Source: Breviolum minutum Mf 1.05b.01 (Eukaryota; Sar; Dinophyceae; Suessiales; Symbiodiniaceae). From it: a DNA stretch of 64,000 bases. The stretch covers positions 62,001 to 126,000 of the forward strand of contig DF239041.1 of the NCBI GenBank assembly GCA_000507305.1, in the 5' to 3' direction. Positions within the stretch are counted from its first letter, which is position 1. Every line of letters begins with the position of its first letter. The position numbers were made by a program, and so were the translations under genes. The notes under the pieces were generated by a model. It worked only from the letters and a program-made list of their open reading frames with translations. It did not search any database and had not been told where the DNA came from. Shown here piece after piece: positions 33,083 to 42,651 of this stretch.

Positions 33083-33157
33083 GACGTGATGGAGTCAGTC
33101 CTTCAGGACGGAGTTCGGAGTGTTTATTTTTTGTGTCGGATTCCCATAGGGATCCAG
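33083..33157 (+). CDS. well-framed exon, unknown
   Basis: Acceptor CCTGAAG before GACGTG (AG-G), donor ATCCAG before GTATGT; exactly 25 codons. Reads DVMESVLQDGVRSVYFLC then RIPIGIQ. The last bases resemble the start of family D, so the donor may come from a D remnant. No family recognised. Confidence 0.45.
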
Positions 33158-34679
33158 GTATGTAAAACTACCGTGGTGGCAACTTTGAAAGATTTTTTAA
33201 TGTTCATCCATATTTGGGGAAGATTAAGATTCTCATTTTGACTCATATTTTTCAGATGGGTTGAAACCACCAACTAGAAAATCTAAGAACATTTGGCTGA
33301 AATTTTAGGGTAAATTAGTAGGTAAATGAAGGCTGGACATGGATCCCATCGGTGTTTTTTCGACAAAAAATGGGTCCCTTAAGACTAACCATGGTTGTTA
33401 ACCACTAAATGGGATGATCCTCCAAGTACCCTTCCCTGAAAACTAAAACTAACAGCAATTTTGCAGCTGAAAATGGATGGTTGGAAGATGAAATGTCCTT
33501 TTGGCGCAAGCTCGGCCTATTCTTCAGGTGGTTAATGTTGCTGTACTTTCAGGGGATGGTAACTTGCCATGTTGCCATGTTGCGGATTTCATTGCGGTTG
33601 GTTGGTTGTAAGGGGTATATACTGCCAATTGGGTGATATATATATATACACATATATGCTACCTAGCCCACCTTTTACGTTCGAACCTGAAGAATTTGTT
33701 GATTGAGGGCCACATACTTTTTTTGGTCTTTTGTTTACAGATCCTCATTTTTTTCGGAAAACATCACTGACCAAAAGATCTTTCTTTGGGCTGAAATCAC
33801 CAACCGTTTGATCAGGTTTGGAATATATGATTACAAGGTTGGCACATCTTAGGTGAGGCTTATTCCCTTAGCCCCTTTGATTTTGCATGTAACCCAATAA
33901 AAGTTTAACTTTTAGCAGGGGACCTAAGGGTTGCCATGATATGATTACAAGGTTGGCCCCAAATACCAATGAACGAAGAATCCAGCCCCCCCCGAGGAGC
34001 AGGATTGATGGATTTGATGGTCGAAACATCCCAACTTCCAGAATAGAAATATATTTTTTTCCTTGGGACATTTCTTGGGATCCTTAGGCCCAGTTAACGG
34101 GGGGTATCCATGCCACTCCATGTAGAATGGTTGGTAAAGATCCTTCCCTATGGATCCAAGTACCTCCTAAGAAGATACATTACCCCCCAACTTGTAACCT
34201 AAGTAGCAGCTACTTGGATCCATAGAACTTGATGATTCCGGAAACAATTGTGGAGGGTATTTTCGGAGTCATCGTTTCGGGCCACTTATTGAAAAGTATC
34301 CCTTCGCTGAACTTTTTGATGCGGCAGATTCCAGCAGCTTTTGTGTTTGCCCAATTTCCTTCTATGATACTGTTGACTAGGTGGTGGCAACTCAAAAATG
34401 TTTTATTTTCATCCCTATTTGGGGAAATGATCCAATTTGACGAGCATATTTTTCAAATGGGTTGAAACTTGAAACCACCAACTAGTTGATGCTTCAGAAA
34501 TCCGGCAAACTCACCAGTTGGGAATTTCTGGTCAAATTATAGCGAACCTCACACCACCTCACTCCAAATGGTGGTTTAGTAAGGGAAATCCCCTTATTTA
34601 TTTCAGGGAAACCTAGGTTGGGTAATTTGGTAGTTTCTCCCATGAAAAAAACGAGTTGTTTACATCCCAGGTGGCGCAG
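33158..34679. repeat. repeat stretch: A, B, Z, AB, I with nested A; one open block
   Basis: A 33173-33277; B 33428-33549; Z 33580-33682; AB 33836-33945. 34227-34370 is open on plus (DDSGNNCGGYFRSHRFGPLI and on) and may be an exon, but its phase does not fit its neighbours. I starts at 34370 and is broken by A 34377-34485, flanked by TTGA at 34373-34376 and 34486-34489. Confidence 0.6.
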
Positions 34680-37091
34680 GTCAGAGTTCCTCCAACAACT
34701 TTTGCAAACAATGCGTAACATTTCCAAAGATGTTTGGAAGCAAGTTCCGACTTTAAGAAACCAACAAAAACTACGGTTGATGGAAGAAATCTGGTTAACC
34801 ACTTGGGATACTTGTATGTATAAAACCATGTAAATCATGTAAATACTGGGATAAACTACCAACCTCAACGGGTGAGTTTGCCGGATTTCTGAACCATCAA
34901 CAGTATCAAATCTAACAAGTTTCGACGCCTCAAATGGACAAACCTTCATTTTTCGAAACGTTGGAGGAGCGAACTTCCGGACGATGGGTCTGGGGGGCTT
35001 AGGGGCCAGGGGAAGTCTCTTGTGTGGCAGGTTTTGGAAGAAAACTTGGCTCCAGGCCTCGAAATCTAAGATGGAGCATTGCGAAACCACAAACTTGGTG
35101 CTTTGTATAAATGGTCTTTGTTTTCTTTTCCCCTTGGGAACTTTTTTTTCAGGTGAACCATGAGAATTCTTTTCGAAAAACTCGCCAAAGAAGACAGGTG
35201 CAACAAATCCGTAGCGAAACCGTGGAATTTGTGGGAGTTTTTGTGAAGGGTTTCGCAAGTAGGTAGCCAATTGCAGGGCGAGTGGTAGCAAGTCAAAACT
35301 GAAGCAAAAGCAACAGCAACATATTCTGTTATGAACTATGACTATGACATTAAAAGCGTCCAACAAAATCAATCATCAAAATCATTAGTGGTTAAGGCTA
35401 CCACTGACTACTACATGGGTTTTATCACCAACTAGTTTCTTCAAGTCGTGACCTCATCTTGGACCCAGAAGTGGCGTAAAATGAGGCCGAAAACATGACC
35501 TCCATTTGGGGAATCAAATGGTCATTTTGAAGAAGCTGGAACATGGTTCATGAATTCTATATATGCGAACTGCCATCCCATCTTTTTCGTGAGAGCCCTT
35601 TGCCATCTTTCGTTTTTCTTGGGGGGGTGTTTTCTTTTTACACCAAGTTTCTGGCAAAAATCTATCAAGAATCTGAAGTCCAAAAGGTGGGTTTGAGTAC
35701 AACTCAAAGGTAAAACGTTCATTCCTGCTTCTTCAAGTCGTGACCTGCTGATTCCCCAAATGAGCGGCGAGGCTAAGTGTTTTTCAGTTTTTTCTTTTGA
35801 AATATATCCTCAAAAATCATTACTTGGAGGGTCATCCCAATCAGGAAGCAAATGTTAGCAACTATGGTGATCGTTTTCGTCCCCAAGACCTGGGGTTGTG
35901 GGACCCCTTCCAAATGGCTGAACTCCATGGCTTATAAACGGGGGTGTTACTAAGTACATCTAAGCACTTACTCAAATCTAGGATTCTCCAAGCGGCGTGG
36001 GAGAGTGATTGTTCAATCACCAGAAAGGTTTTTGCTCCAAATATTTGAATCTCATGCCGGCCTGATACGTAGTGGGTCACGGTGACAAGAAAAGATGCAA
36101 TCAACGTATATTTACTTAACTATAGGCCAGAAGATGAGCTAGTTGACAAATTTCATCAAATATGTATGTCCACCCTGGAAGTCCAAGACCAAAGAAAGAC
36201 TGTTTTTAAGATGATCCATGTAAAGGATTCCCGATCCTATCAATGGGCAATTCGTTTGGTCGACTTGGACTTCCTGGGTTTATGTACATATATGTATGTA
36301 TATATATATATATGTTTTTTGGCAGATGTGTATCACAAAAAAGCAAGCTATAGTTTTTTTCGTTCGCCGGAGATGTATTTATACGACTTGTTAACCGACA
36401 TCTCAAAGAAAAGTCACAAAAAGATAGTAGCTGGACGCCGAGGACCGCCATCCTGTGTTAAATGGATGGATGGATGTTTGGTGATTTCCAAGCCCTGCTC
36501 AATTCAAGACTTGGTTTATCATGCAATTGAAATAACCATTTATAAACAGATGATTTTAGATGTTTCATTGTCCAGGTAACTATATTCAAGTATTCCATCC
36601 ACTTGCTGGTTTCATCTTGATGTTACCATATGAAGCCGCGGCAGGAGCAGGGAACCTGCTTAATAGGATTCTTAAGGGGTGGGGTAGTGATTCCCCTAAT
36701 CTTCCCCAATGTTCCCTAAGGTTCCCCAGTTACCCCCTCTTAAGAACCCTACAAATGCTGAACCCGTTCTGATTTTCAGCTCTGTGTCTGGCATCCACAA
36801 AGGTTTTGCGCAACACTTTCATGGAACTGGTGGAAGATGGTTCCCCTGCTGGTTTGGGACCCTGGATACGAAGGTGTTGGGAGTTGACTTCCCTCCCTAC
36901 TTGGAGGATCATCCTAGTTACAAGTAAGTGGTACTGTAAGGGATTACTTCAGCCATTTATAACTAGACCAACGCCAATCCCCAAAGGGGACGAAAGCAAT
37001 CACCATGATTACTAACCATTTAGTAACTAAATGGGATGATCCTCCAAGTAGCTGGTTAGCTAACGGAAGAAAGGCGAGAAAAGGGAACGGG
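34680..37091 (+). CDS. unrecognised multi-exon gene, eight exons in compatible phase
   Basis: Exons 34680-34775, 34904-35030, 35153-35258, 35982-36081, 36126-36163, 36326-36575, 36780-36923, 37052-37091. Phases at the seven joins agree: 2, 0, 1, 2, 1, 2, 2. About 285 codons without a stop. Segments include SEFLQQLLQTMRNISKDVWK, RRLKWTNLHFSKRWRSELPD, SPERFLLQIFESHAGLIRSG, EDELVDKFHQIYVYHKKASY and HFHGTGGRWFPCWFGTLDTK. Four acceptors are AG-G, four are not. Introns are short (44-723 nt) and several coincide with single hairpin elements (I, O, F). Start and end are unknown; no domain was recognised. The phase chain is strong but the model rests on no homology. Confidence 0.5.
34776..34903. repeat. 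I element that coincides exactly with an intron
   Basis: Starts GTTGATGGAAGAAATC and ends GAACCATCAACAG, giving GT and AG at its very ends. The flanking exons join as CG with T to make Arg. This copy is inverted relative to 950-1060; the palindromic ends would provide GT and AG either way. Confidence 0.65.
35153..35258 (+). CDS. exon 3 of the 34680-37091 gene
   Basis: Textbook acceptor CTTTTTTTTCAG before GTGAAC, donor GCAA before GTAGGT. Reads VNHENSFRKTRQRRQVQQIR then SETVEFVGVFVKGFA. Strongly basic first half, hydrophobic second half. Phase 0 in, phase 1 out, fitting both neighbours. Confidence 0.5.
35982..36163 (+). CDS. exons 4 and 5 of the 34680-37091 gene around a 44-nt intron
   Basis: Exon 35982-36081 follows AAATCTAG (end of an F element) and reads FSKRRGRVIVQSPERFLLQI; it ends TCACG before GTGACA. 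The proposed intron 36082-36125 is only 44 nt and AT-rich, ending TTAACTATAG before GCC. Exon 36126-36163 ends at a strong donor, AATAT before GTATGT. Confidence 0.45.
36326..36575 (+). CDS. exon 6 of the 34680-37091 gene, 250 nt
   Basis: Acceptor TGTTTTTTGGCAG, donor TTGTCCAG before GTAACT. Only one frame is open. Reads VYHKKASYSFFRSPEMYLYD, LLTDISKKSHKKIVAGRRGP and on to IQDLVYHAIEITIYKQMILD. The preceding intron holds an O element (36174-36283) and a TA-rich run. Confidence 0.5.
36780..36923 (+). CDS. exon 7 of the 34680-37091 gene, last part derived from an F element
   Basis: Acceptor CTGATTTTCAG. In the phase set by exon 6 it reads SVSGIHKGFAQHFHGTGGRW then FPCWFGTLDTKVLGVDFPPY. The last codons (LEDHPSY) are the left end of an F element; the donor is GTAAGT inside that element at 36924 and the acceptor is its right end at 37051. 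A second frame is also open, so the frame rests on phase. Confidence 0.45.
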
Positions 37092-38966
37092 GTATCTAAA
37101 TTTCCCTTAAATGGCCTTAAAAATGAGTAACTGGGGTCATAATCATACTTCTAACTTTACTTAGTTTATAACTGGTAGGGGCCCACCTTGTAAAACATGT
37201 TCAACTTTTATCAGAGGGAGCTAAGGTTTCTATAGATGAACCCTCCCTGAAACTGACACACACACACACACACACACGGAAGCCTAACATGGAACCTGAG
37301 AATGATGGTTTGAAAAAAGGAATCTCCTTTTCCAGTGACTTATTTTCAGGTTCCATCTTAAATTTCAGGGGAGAAGCCCCTGAAAAAAGCGTGGGCCCCA
37401 ATAAAACATGTCATTTTCCAACCATTGATTTTCGCGGGAAACTTCCTGTTAGTTTCAGAGAGTGCACTCCCTGTTTAGAGTTTGAACTTTAAGTTTTCAG
37501 CACCGGAGGGTTTTTTGGGCATGTCAAAAAGTTCAGTCACGAAGGATGTGGACTGTGGAATTTTCTTTCACGAAATGTTCTGCTTTAGGTATAAGGAGCA
37601 GTTGGGATGGGACATGTTTCCTTAATTTTCTGAGCTGAGGCGCGATAATCGAATCTAGCTTGGATTTGGTAATTACAATTAGGTGGTGGTTTTCATATAG
37701 GTTGTTTATGATTGTTTGTTCCCAAATCCCGGAACTAATCGTGTCGTAAGGCAGACCATTTCGTGTTTGACAAAATCCCTCAGCTAGCTGGTGGTTTCAT
37801 TAATTAATTGATTATTCGTTTTCATATGCGTTGTCTTTTTTCACCCCGCTTGGAATCGGGGAAATGATTCCCAAATTGACGAATGCGGCCTTTTTGTTTC
37901 ATGCTTGGATGTCCCGTTGGAAGTTAGGATCAAAGGTTAGGATCAGTGGGTTATAACCAAAATATATCCCATGTATAAGTAGTTTGTAACCCATTTACTA
38001 ACCATTTACTAATCTCCCGGTACATAACCGAAATATATCCCATTTATAAGTAGACTAGTTTAGAACCCATTGATCCTAACCATTGATCCCAACTTTCTGG
38101 GACATCCAAGTGGTTTGTTTCTGGGACATTTACCCAGTGACATGAGGAGTGGGATGGTATGTGGAGGCTTCACAAGGTGGGCCCCTCGTTATAAATGAAG
38201 TGAAATAGGGTTCCTACAAATGGCCGAAAATGAATGGGTTTCACTGGGGTTATTTCACCCCTACAAGTGGACTAATTTCACCCCCATAAGCGGAGAAATA
38301 ACCTCTTTTATAGCCCCTATAAGTGGAGTTATTTCACTCCATTTATAACTGGTGACGGGGCCCGTAGGATGAGTGAGTTTTTCAATCCAACCTTTGATCA
38401 GGATCAAGGTAAACCACACAAGCTACAAAGTCACATGGTAGAAGGGTGGGTGGCCACTCCCTCCCAGGTAATAGTGGCCACCAGGATTTGTAGTGCTTGG
38501 AGGATCATCCCAGGACTTGCAAGTGCTTAGATACCATGGTTAGTTTTCGCTACCTGGGATGATCCTCCACGTAGGGGGTTCCAAGTTTAGCTTTTATTCA
38601 CCAAAAGTTTCAGGTACCTAACCTTATAACACTATTTTTGGGGGGCTCCCTTAAATTAGCCTTACATACAGCTTATTTATAGGTGTACCTTCATTTTCGG
38701 TACCTCAAATGTTCGGTGATTTATTTTCCACTGTCACTGAAAGGGATCATACATTCAATGTTGACATTTCTTCAGGAGACAGTTGAGCAGTAAAAACAAG
38801 CTGGTTGTTTGGGGCTTATACAGGTCTATAATATTTAGTCAGTTCGGAATTGTAACAGGACAAATAGGACATTGCCAGGATCCCTATGAACCAACCCGAA
38901 AAACTGAATGTAACAAGAATCAGCCAATGGATAACTGGTGGGTAGCTGGTTGTTGAGAAAGCGGGA
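37092..38966. repeat. repeat stretch: G, B, A, E, G, F, AD, J
   Basis: G right half 37100-37192; B 37241-37372 with a (CA)n run at 37256-37276; second B-like 37378-37470; doubled A pieces 37681-37880; two overlapping E copies 37907-38109; G 38170-38363; F 38511-38587; AD 38588-38722; J fragment 38783-38905. A small inverted repeat GTGGCCACT/AGTGGCCAC lies near 38445-38495. Confidence 0.6.
37589..37625 (+). CDS. possible terminal exon
   Basis: Acceptor TCTGCTTTAG before GTATAA (AG-G). In phase 2 it reads YKEQLGWDMFP and TAA. The frame is also open upstream (VTKDVDCGIFFHEMFCFR), so the block may be larger. Could end the 34680 gene. Confidence 0.3.
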
Positions 38967-39476
38967 ATGTACTTCATGGTTCTTGTTGTGTACCTTTCTC
39001 TTGGCAAGAAGGCTGAAGGGCCTGCAACGGTTTACGAAAAGACAAGGGCTATCATCTTTGGGTTGAAGGCATCAGACTTTTTACAGATGCAAAAGCTTCC
39101 CGACTGCGACGCCCTGAAGGAGGACAAAAGCCTCGCATCTTCTACAGATATGTTAGGGTGGAGCCCTTCACAGAAGAGACGGTCCTGGAAACATCTCCAC
39201 TCCATGATCGCTGGACATGTGCCGGGACAATGCCCATCCGATTGGTTGGACTTCATCAAGAATTTTAGATACATCAAAAACGGCTCGTCAGAAGGGTCTG
39301 ATAGGAGAATCCCAGACGGCACGTTTCAAGGCTTCACAGTATTCAGTGACACAGCGTCACATGCAGCTATGTGGAGAATGGTCCTTGATAAGCTGGCAGC
39401 CTCAGGTTCCATGGACGATGTATTGTCGCTTGATGTATCCAAGACCTCAGAGCTGACCACGGCAGAAATCACCTGA
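38967..39476 (+). CDS. longest plus-strand frame outside repeats, 169 codons, unknown
   Basis: Reads AEGPATVYEKTRAIIFGLKA, LASSTDMLGWSPSQKRRSWK, HVPGQCPSDWLDFIKNFRYI and ends AEIT before TGA. Uniformly protein-like and richer in GC than the repeats. No family recognised; in this setting a retroelement coding region is plausible. Confidence 0.45.
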   Translation: MYFMVLVVYLSLGKKAEGPATVYEKTRAIIFGLKASDFLQMQKLPDCDALKEDKSLASSTDMLGWSPSQKRRSWKHLHSMIAGHVPGQCPSDWLDFIKNFRYIKNGSSEGSDRRIPDGTFQGFTVFSDTASHAAMWRMVLDKLAASGSMDDVLSLDVSKTSELTTAEIT

Positions 39477-39523
39477 AGCGCACCTCACCAAGTCCAAAGC
39501 ACCTCCAGTTGTAGCTTCTGACA

Positions 39524-39772
39524 GTGATGTTGAAATCATCGCAATTTGAATTATGCAGCTGCGGCAGAATTCACGGCCACCTTCAAACCTTGATTCCTTT
39601 AGAAGCGGGCTCCCCCTTATACGTGGGTGACCCCCCTCCTCAGGAAGCTGATCTGGTCCTTCAATTTGACGGAGGGCAACATCGTTGCACTGCGGACCTT
39701 TGGGATTTCTTCTGGACATGTGCAACGCTCGCTCCACATGAAAAGAGAATGATGATGGAAAGGCCTGGGAGA
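39524..39772 (+). CDS. coding-like block after the 38967 frame
   Basis: A different frame reads SSQFELCSCGRIHGHLQTLI and EADLVLQFDGGQHRCTADLW before an F element starts at about 39773. If it belongs with the preceding frame the pair is frameshifted. LVLQFDGG is reminiscent of RNase H-type folds, but that is only a suggestion. Confidence 0.3.
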
Positions 39773-41064
39773 ACTTGGAGGATCGTCCCAGGACTTGTAA
39801 GTTATTAGAAACTATAGTGAGTTTACGTCACCTAACTTGTGTTTTCCTTTCCAAATGCCTAACAAATGGTTTATAGATGGCTGTTACTAACTACTTTCTA
39901 ACTGGGATGGCCCTCTGGTTGGAAACAGTGATCCCTGATCTCCCGCCGTGTTGTGTTATGGCTGCCAACTGTGTGACTCGTTAACAGTTCACGTTTCCCA
40001 CAGTACTTACCACGTTTCCCCCTGAAATTTAACGAACAGATACCCTCAAAGTGACGCCGCACGCCCCATATTTGAAGTTTAAAGGAGATTTTTCGCAACA
40101 TTCCAGTCCAAGCAACCATCCATTTTACAAGGGTTTATCCTATTAAAAACAAATCAAATCAAATTTCGGGGGCTGCATTTTATCCCAGGATCCTAATCTT
40201 GGTGGTGGTTTCACATTTTTTATTTTCACCCCTACCTGGGGAAGATGAACCCAATTTGACTCATATTTTTCAAATGCGTTGGTTCAACCACCAACTAGTA
40301 AAGCGTTAACAAATTTCCAAGGCATCCAATCAACAACCACCCGGCTGGGGGGTAAACTTCCCAGCAGCGAGTTGTGTGGAAAAAGTTGAGGTGCCTTCTC
40401 TTCTGGCGCGTTGATGCGTGCCAGTTCCGACTCGGCCTTGTATGAAGGCTTGTCCCTAGAAGTCCAAAGACCATTAAAAGAATAGGTTTTCACCAAAGAC
40501 TATTGTTTTAGTGGGGAATTTTCATCATCCCAAATTGGGGACTATAATTTTAATAGTCTTGGACTTCCAGGGTTGTGGCGATCACCGGTGGGTCGGCTGG
40601 TGAGCAATGAAAAAAAGGGCCCCAAACAGGTTGGTTTTCGGGTATTACTTAAGGGGATGAAATAGCATGCAATTACTATAGGGATTACTATAGGGGATGA
40701 TTATATAACCCAGTTATGTGGGGAGTACTATAGGGGATGAAATATTTAGCCAGTTATGTGGGGACTATAATAAAACATAATAAGGATCCGTATTAAACAA
40801 CCAGTATAGTGGAAAGTAAGAAGGTTTCTGTCGTGGCTGATGTGATGACGACAGTGAACCTATCGGGGGTGAAAAACGGCTGGAAGGTAGATCCGTTCAC
40901 GATCGTGAACAACTCCAGTAAGAGGGGTTTATGAAATTTACGCTCCGGTAAAGTAACATAGCAATGGAAAATGGACCTGGATTGAAGATGTATTTCCTAT
41001 TGAAAATGGGGATATTCCAGCCAGCTATGTTAGTTTACCAGAGGGTACCCATTTTGTACGGCAG
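39773..41064. repeat. F, A, O2, J and C elements with two small exon-like patches
   Basis: F 39773-39918. Acceptor TTTCCCACAG then YLPRFPLKFNEQIPSK and TGA at 40004-40054. A 40202-40299; O2 40447-40572; J 40602-40841, enlarged by an internal duplication of about 60 bases; patch 40845-40917 reads TTVNLSGVKNGWKVDPFTIV and ends at a good donor CTCCA before GTAAGA; C 40940-41049. Confidence 0.5.
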
Positions 41065-41167
41065 GATTTTTTTTCATGCAATGACTATTCACAACACCTG
41101 CGCCCTGGGCACCTTGGATTCCCATCATTGGATCTTTACTGAGCAAATCAAGATGTTTCATTGTTGA
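41065..41167 (+). CDS. exon-like block with stop
   Basis: Acceptor TACGGCAG before GATTTT (AG-G). In phase 2 reads FFHAMTIHNTCALGTLDSHH then WIFTEQIKMFHC and TGA. Lies between two C elements. Product unknown. Confidence 0.35.
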
Positions 41168-42229
41168 AGATGTCATCAACTACACCCCAGTAATCTAACA
41201 TAGCAATGGGAAATCCACCGTTTGAAGATGTATCTTCTATTCAAAATGGTGGTTTCCCATTACTATGTTAGTTTACCAGAGGGTAATGATTTAAATATGA
41301 TTTAATGTGCATTGAACTTGACACAACCATTCTTCTTTACGATGTGACCAGAGAGAAACAAAACCTGCCACCAACTAGTGTATGTATGTATATATACACA
41401 TGTATGTACTGTATATAAAACATATACGCAGATAATACATTTCCTATGCTAAGAAAAGAAACAGTTCCTTCCTCTTAAACAAAACAATAGAAAAAATCGA
41501 CACTTCCGAAGAAGGTGAGCTCCGTTACCAATTACAAATGGGGGCGAACTAAGTGAACTAACTCCTATAAGTATACTAGGGTGTCCTGCCGGAAGTTAGT
41601 AACGATCGTTTGTAAGTTGATTTATAACCTACTTAAGGGACTTATAACCGATCGTTATATAGGGGTGAAATCACCCAATTACTAAGTATCATGGACATCC
41701 CAATAGGGTTATAATATCCCAGTTACCCATTGATGTTCGCGGCCATTTAGATAGGAGCTACCCATGTCACTCCATTCATAACGAGGCTCGAGGGGGGGCC
41801 ACCTTGAGCCACGAACCAAAAAGTCACCGAAAAAAGTTCCCCGAAAAAACGACCGATGGGACTCGTTGTGCGACGAGGCTATTCACCAAACAAGGACGAG
41901 GTGTTTTTTTTTCCGGAAGGAGGTGGAAATGTGTGTTCTCTCAAACCCTGGTCTTCCAGCCATACCTGCTGAGAATTTGGTGTTTGGATGGTTTGGGGCT
42001 CTAAATACCTCCTCATAAGATCTTTGGAAGCCTAGACAAACATGGCCCCAAAATAGTTAAAAGGGATATAGGGAGTTTAGGCTCTATTGTTCCTTGTTGC
42101 TATTAAAAACAAGCTTAGAACTTTCCACAAGGTGGGCCCCTGCCAGTTATAAATGGAGTTAAACATCCTATTAAGTAGGGTTATAAATGCTATAACATAA
42201 TGCCATTTATAGGTTTTTTTTCCCCCGTT
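41168..42229. repeat. C, microsatellite, G with nested E2, U, G; one open block
   Basis: C 41183-41287; TA/TG-rich microsatellite 41379-41425; G 41507-41806 with E2 inserted 41575-41706; U 41953-42035; G fragment 42132-42222. 41812-41945 is open in all three plus frames (for example RRGYSPNKDEVFFFPEGGG) and may be an exon whose frame is undecided. Confidence 0.55.
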
Positions 42230-42298
42230 AAGAAACCAGGCTCGGGCCGTTTTCTCGGCAGTCGAAAGATTGGGGAACCCTTTCAGTTGGGTTTTTAA
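42230..42298 (+). CDS. exon-like block with stop
   Basis: After CCCCCGTTAAG the frame reads KKPGSGRFLGSRKIGEPFQL then GF and TAA. Protein-like; acceptor followed by A. Function unknown. Confidence 0.3.
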   Translation, partial: KKPGSGRFLGSRKIGEPFQLGF

Positions 42299-42315
42299 AA
42301 CGAAAAACCCTGGGG

Positions 42316-42487
42316 TTCCATGATCCAATTTGACTAAGTCGTCATATTTTTTCAGATGCTAGGTGGTGGTTTCAAAGATTTTTTATGTTCACCCCTATTC
42401 GGGGAAATGATCCAATTTGACTACTATTTTTCAAATGGGTTGAAACCACCAACTAGGATGGGTTGGTGAAAAACGCCACCAACTAAT
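42316..42487. repeat. A element inserted into another A element
   Basis: The inner copy is 42359-42456 (CTAGGTGGTGG to CCACCAACTAG) and is flanked by GATG at 42355-42358 and 42457-42460. Outside it the outer copy's ATGATCCAATTTGACTAAG and GGTTGGTG...CCACCAACTA halves are recognisable. Confidence 0.85.
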
Positions 42488-42495
42488 TAGTCAAC

Positions 42496-42651
42496 ATGTC
42501 GTTAGAACATCATCTTTATCAAACTGTGGGTCCACTCCAAGGGAAGCCAGCTGGGTATATTTGTCCACATCATTTATACCTCATAGATTACCCCCAAGTT
42601 TATTTTCGTAAGCAAAATCGACTTTCCGAAAGCCGCAGACCCCTGAAGTGA
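42496..42651 (+). CDS. open frame of 51 codons, unknown
   Basis: ATG reads MSLEHHLYQTVGPLQGKPAG, YICPHHLYLIDYPQVYFRKQ and ends PLK before TGA. Convincing composition (aromatic and His rich), no splice signals at the edges, no family recognised. Confidence 0.35.
   Translation: MSLEHHLYQTVGPLQGKPAGYICPHHLYLIDYPQVYFRKQNRLSESRRPLK

Noticed and set aside
34940-35000. KPSFFETLEERTSGRW as a calnexin/calreticulin start
   Set aside because: The frame is out of phase with both neighbouring exons and no further calnexin motif follows.
34494-35372. A 292-codon open frame on the minus strand, the longest in the window
   Set aside because: It runs through two I elements and across three plus-strand exons that have good splice signals and matching phases; the translation is low-quality and no motif was seen.
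36082-36579. A 165-codon continuous plus frame read as a single exon
   Set aside because: Its middle is an O element and a TA microsatellite that happen to be open; strong GTATGT and TTTTTTGGCAG signals fit an intron there.
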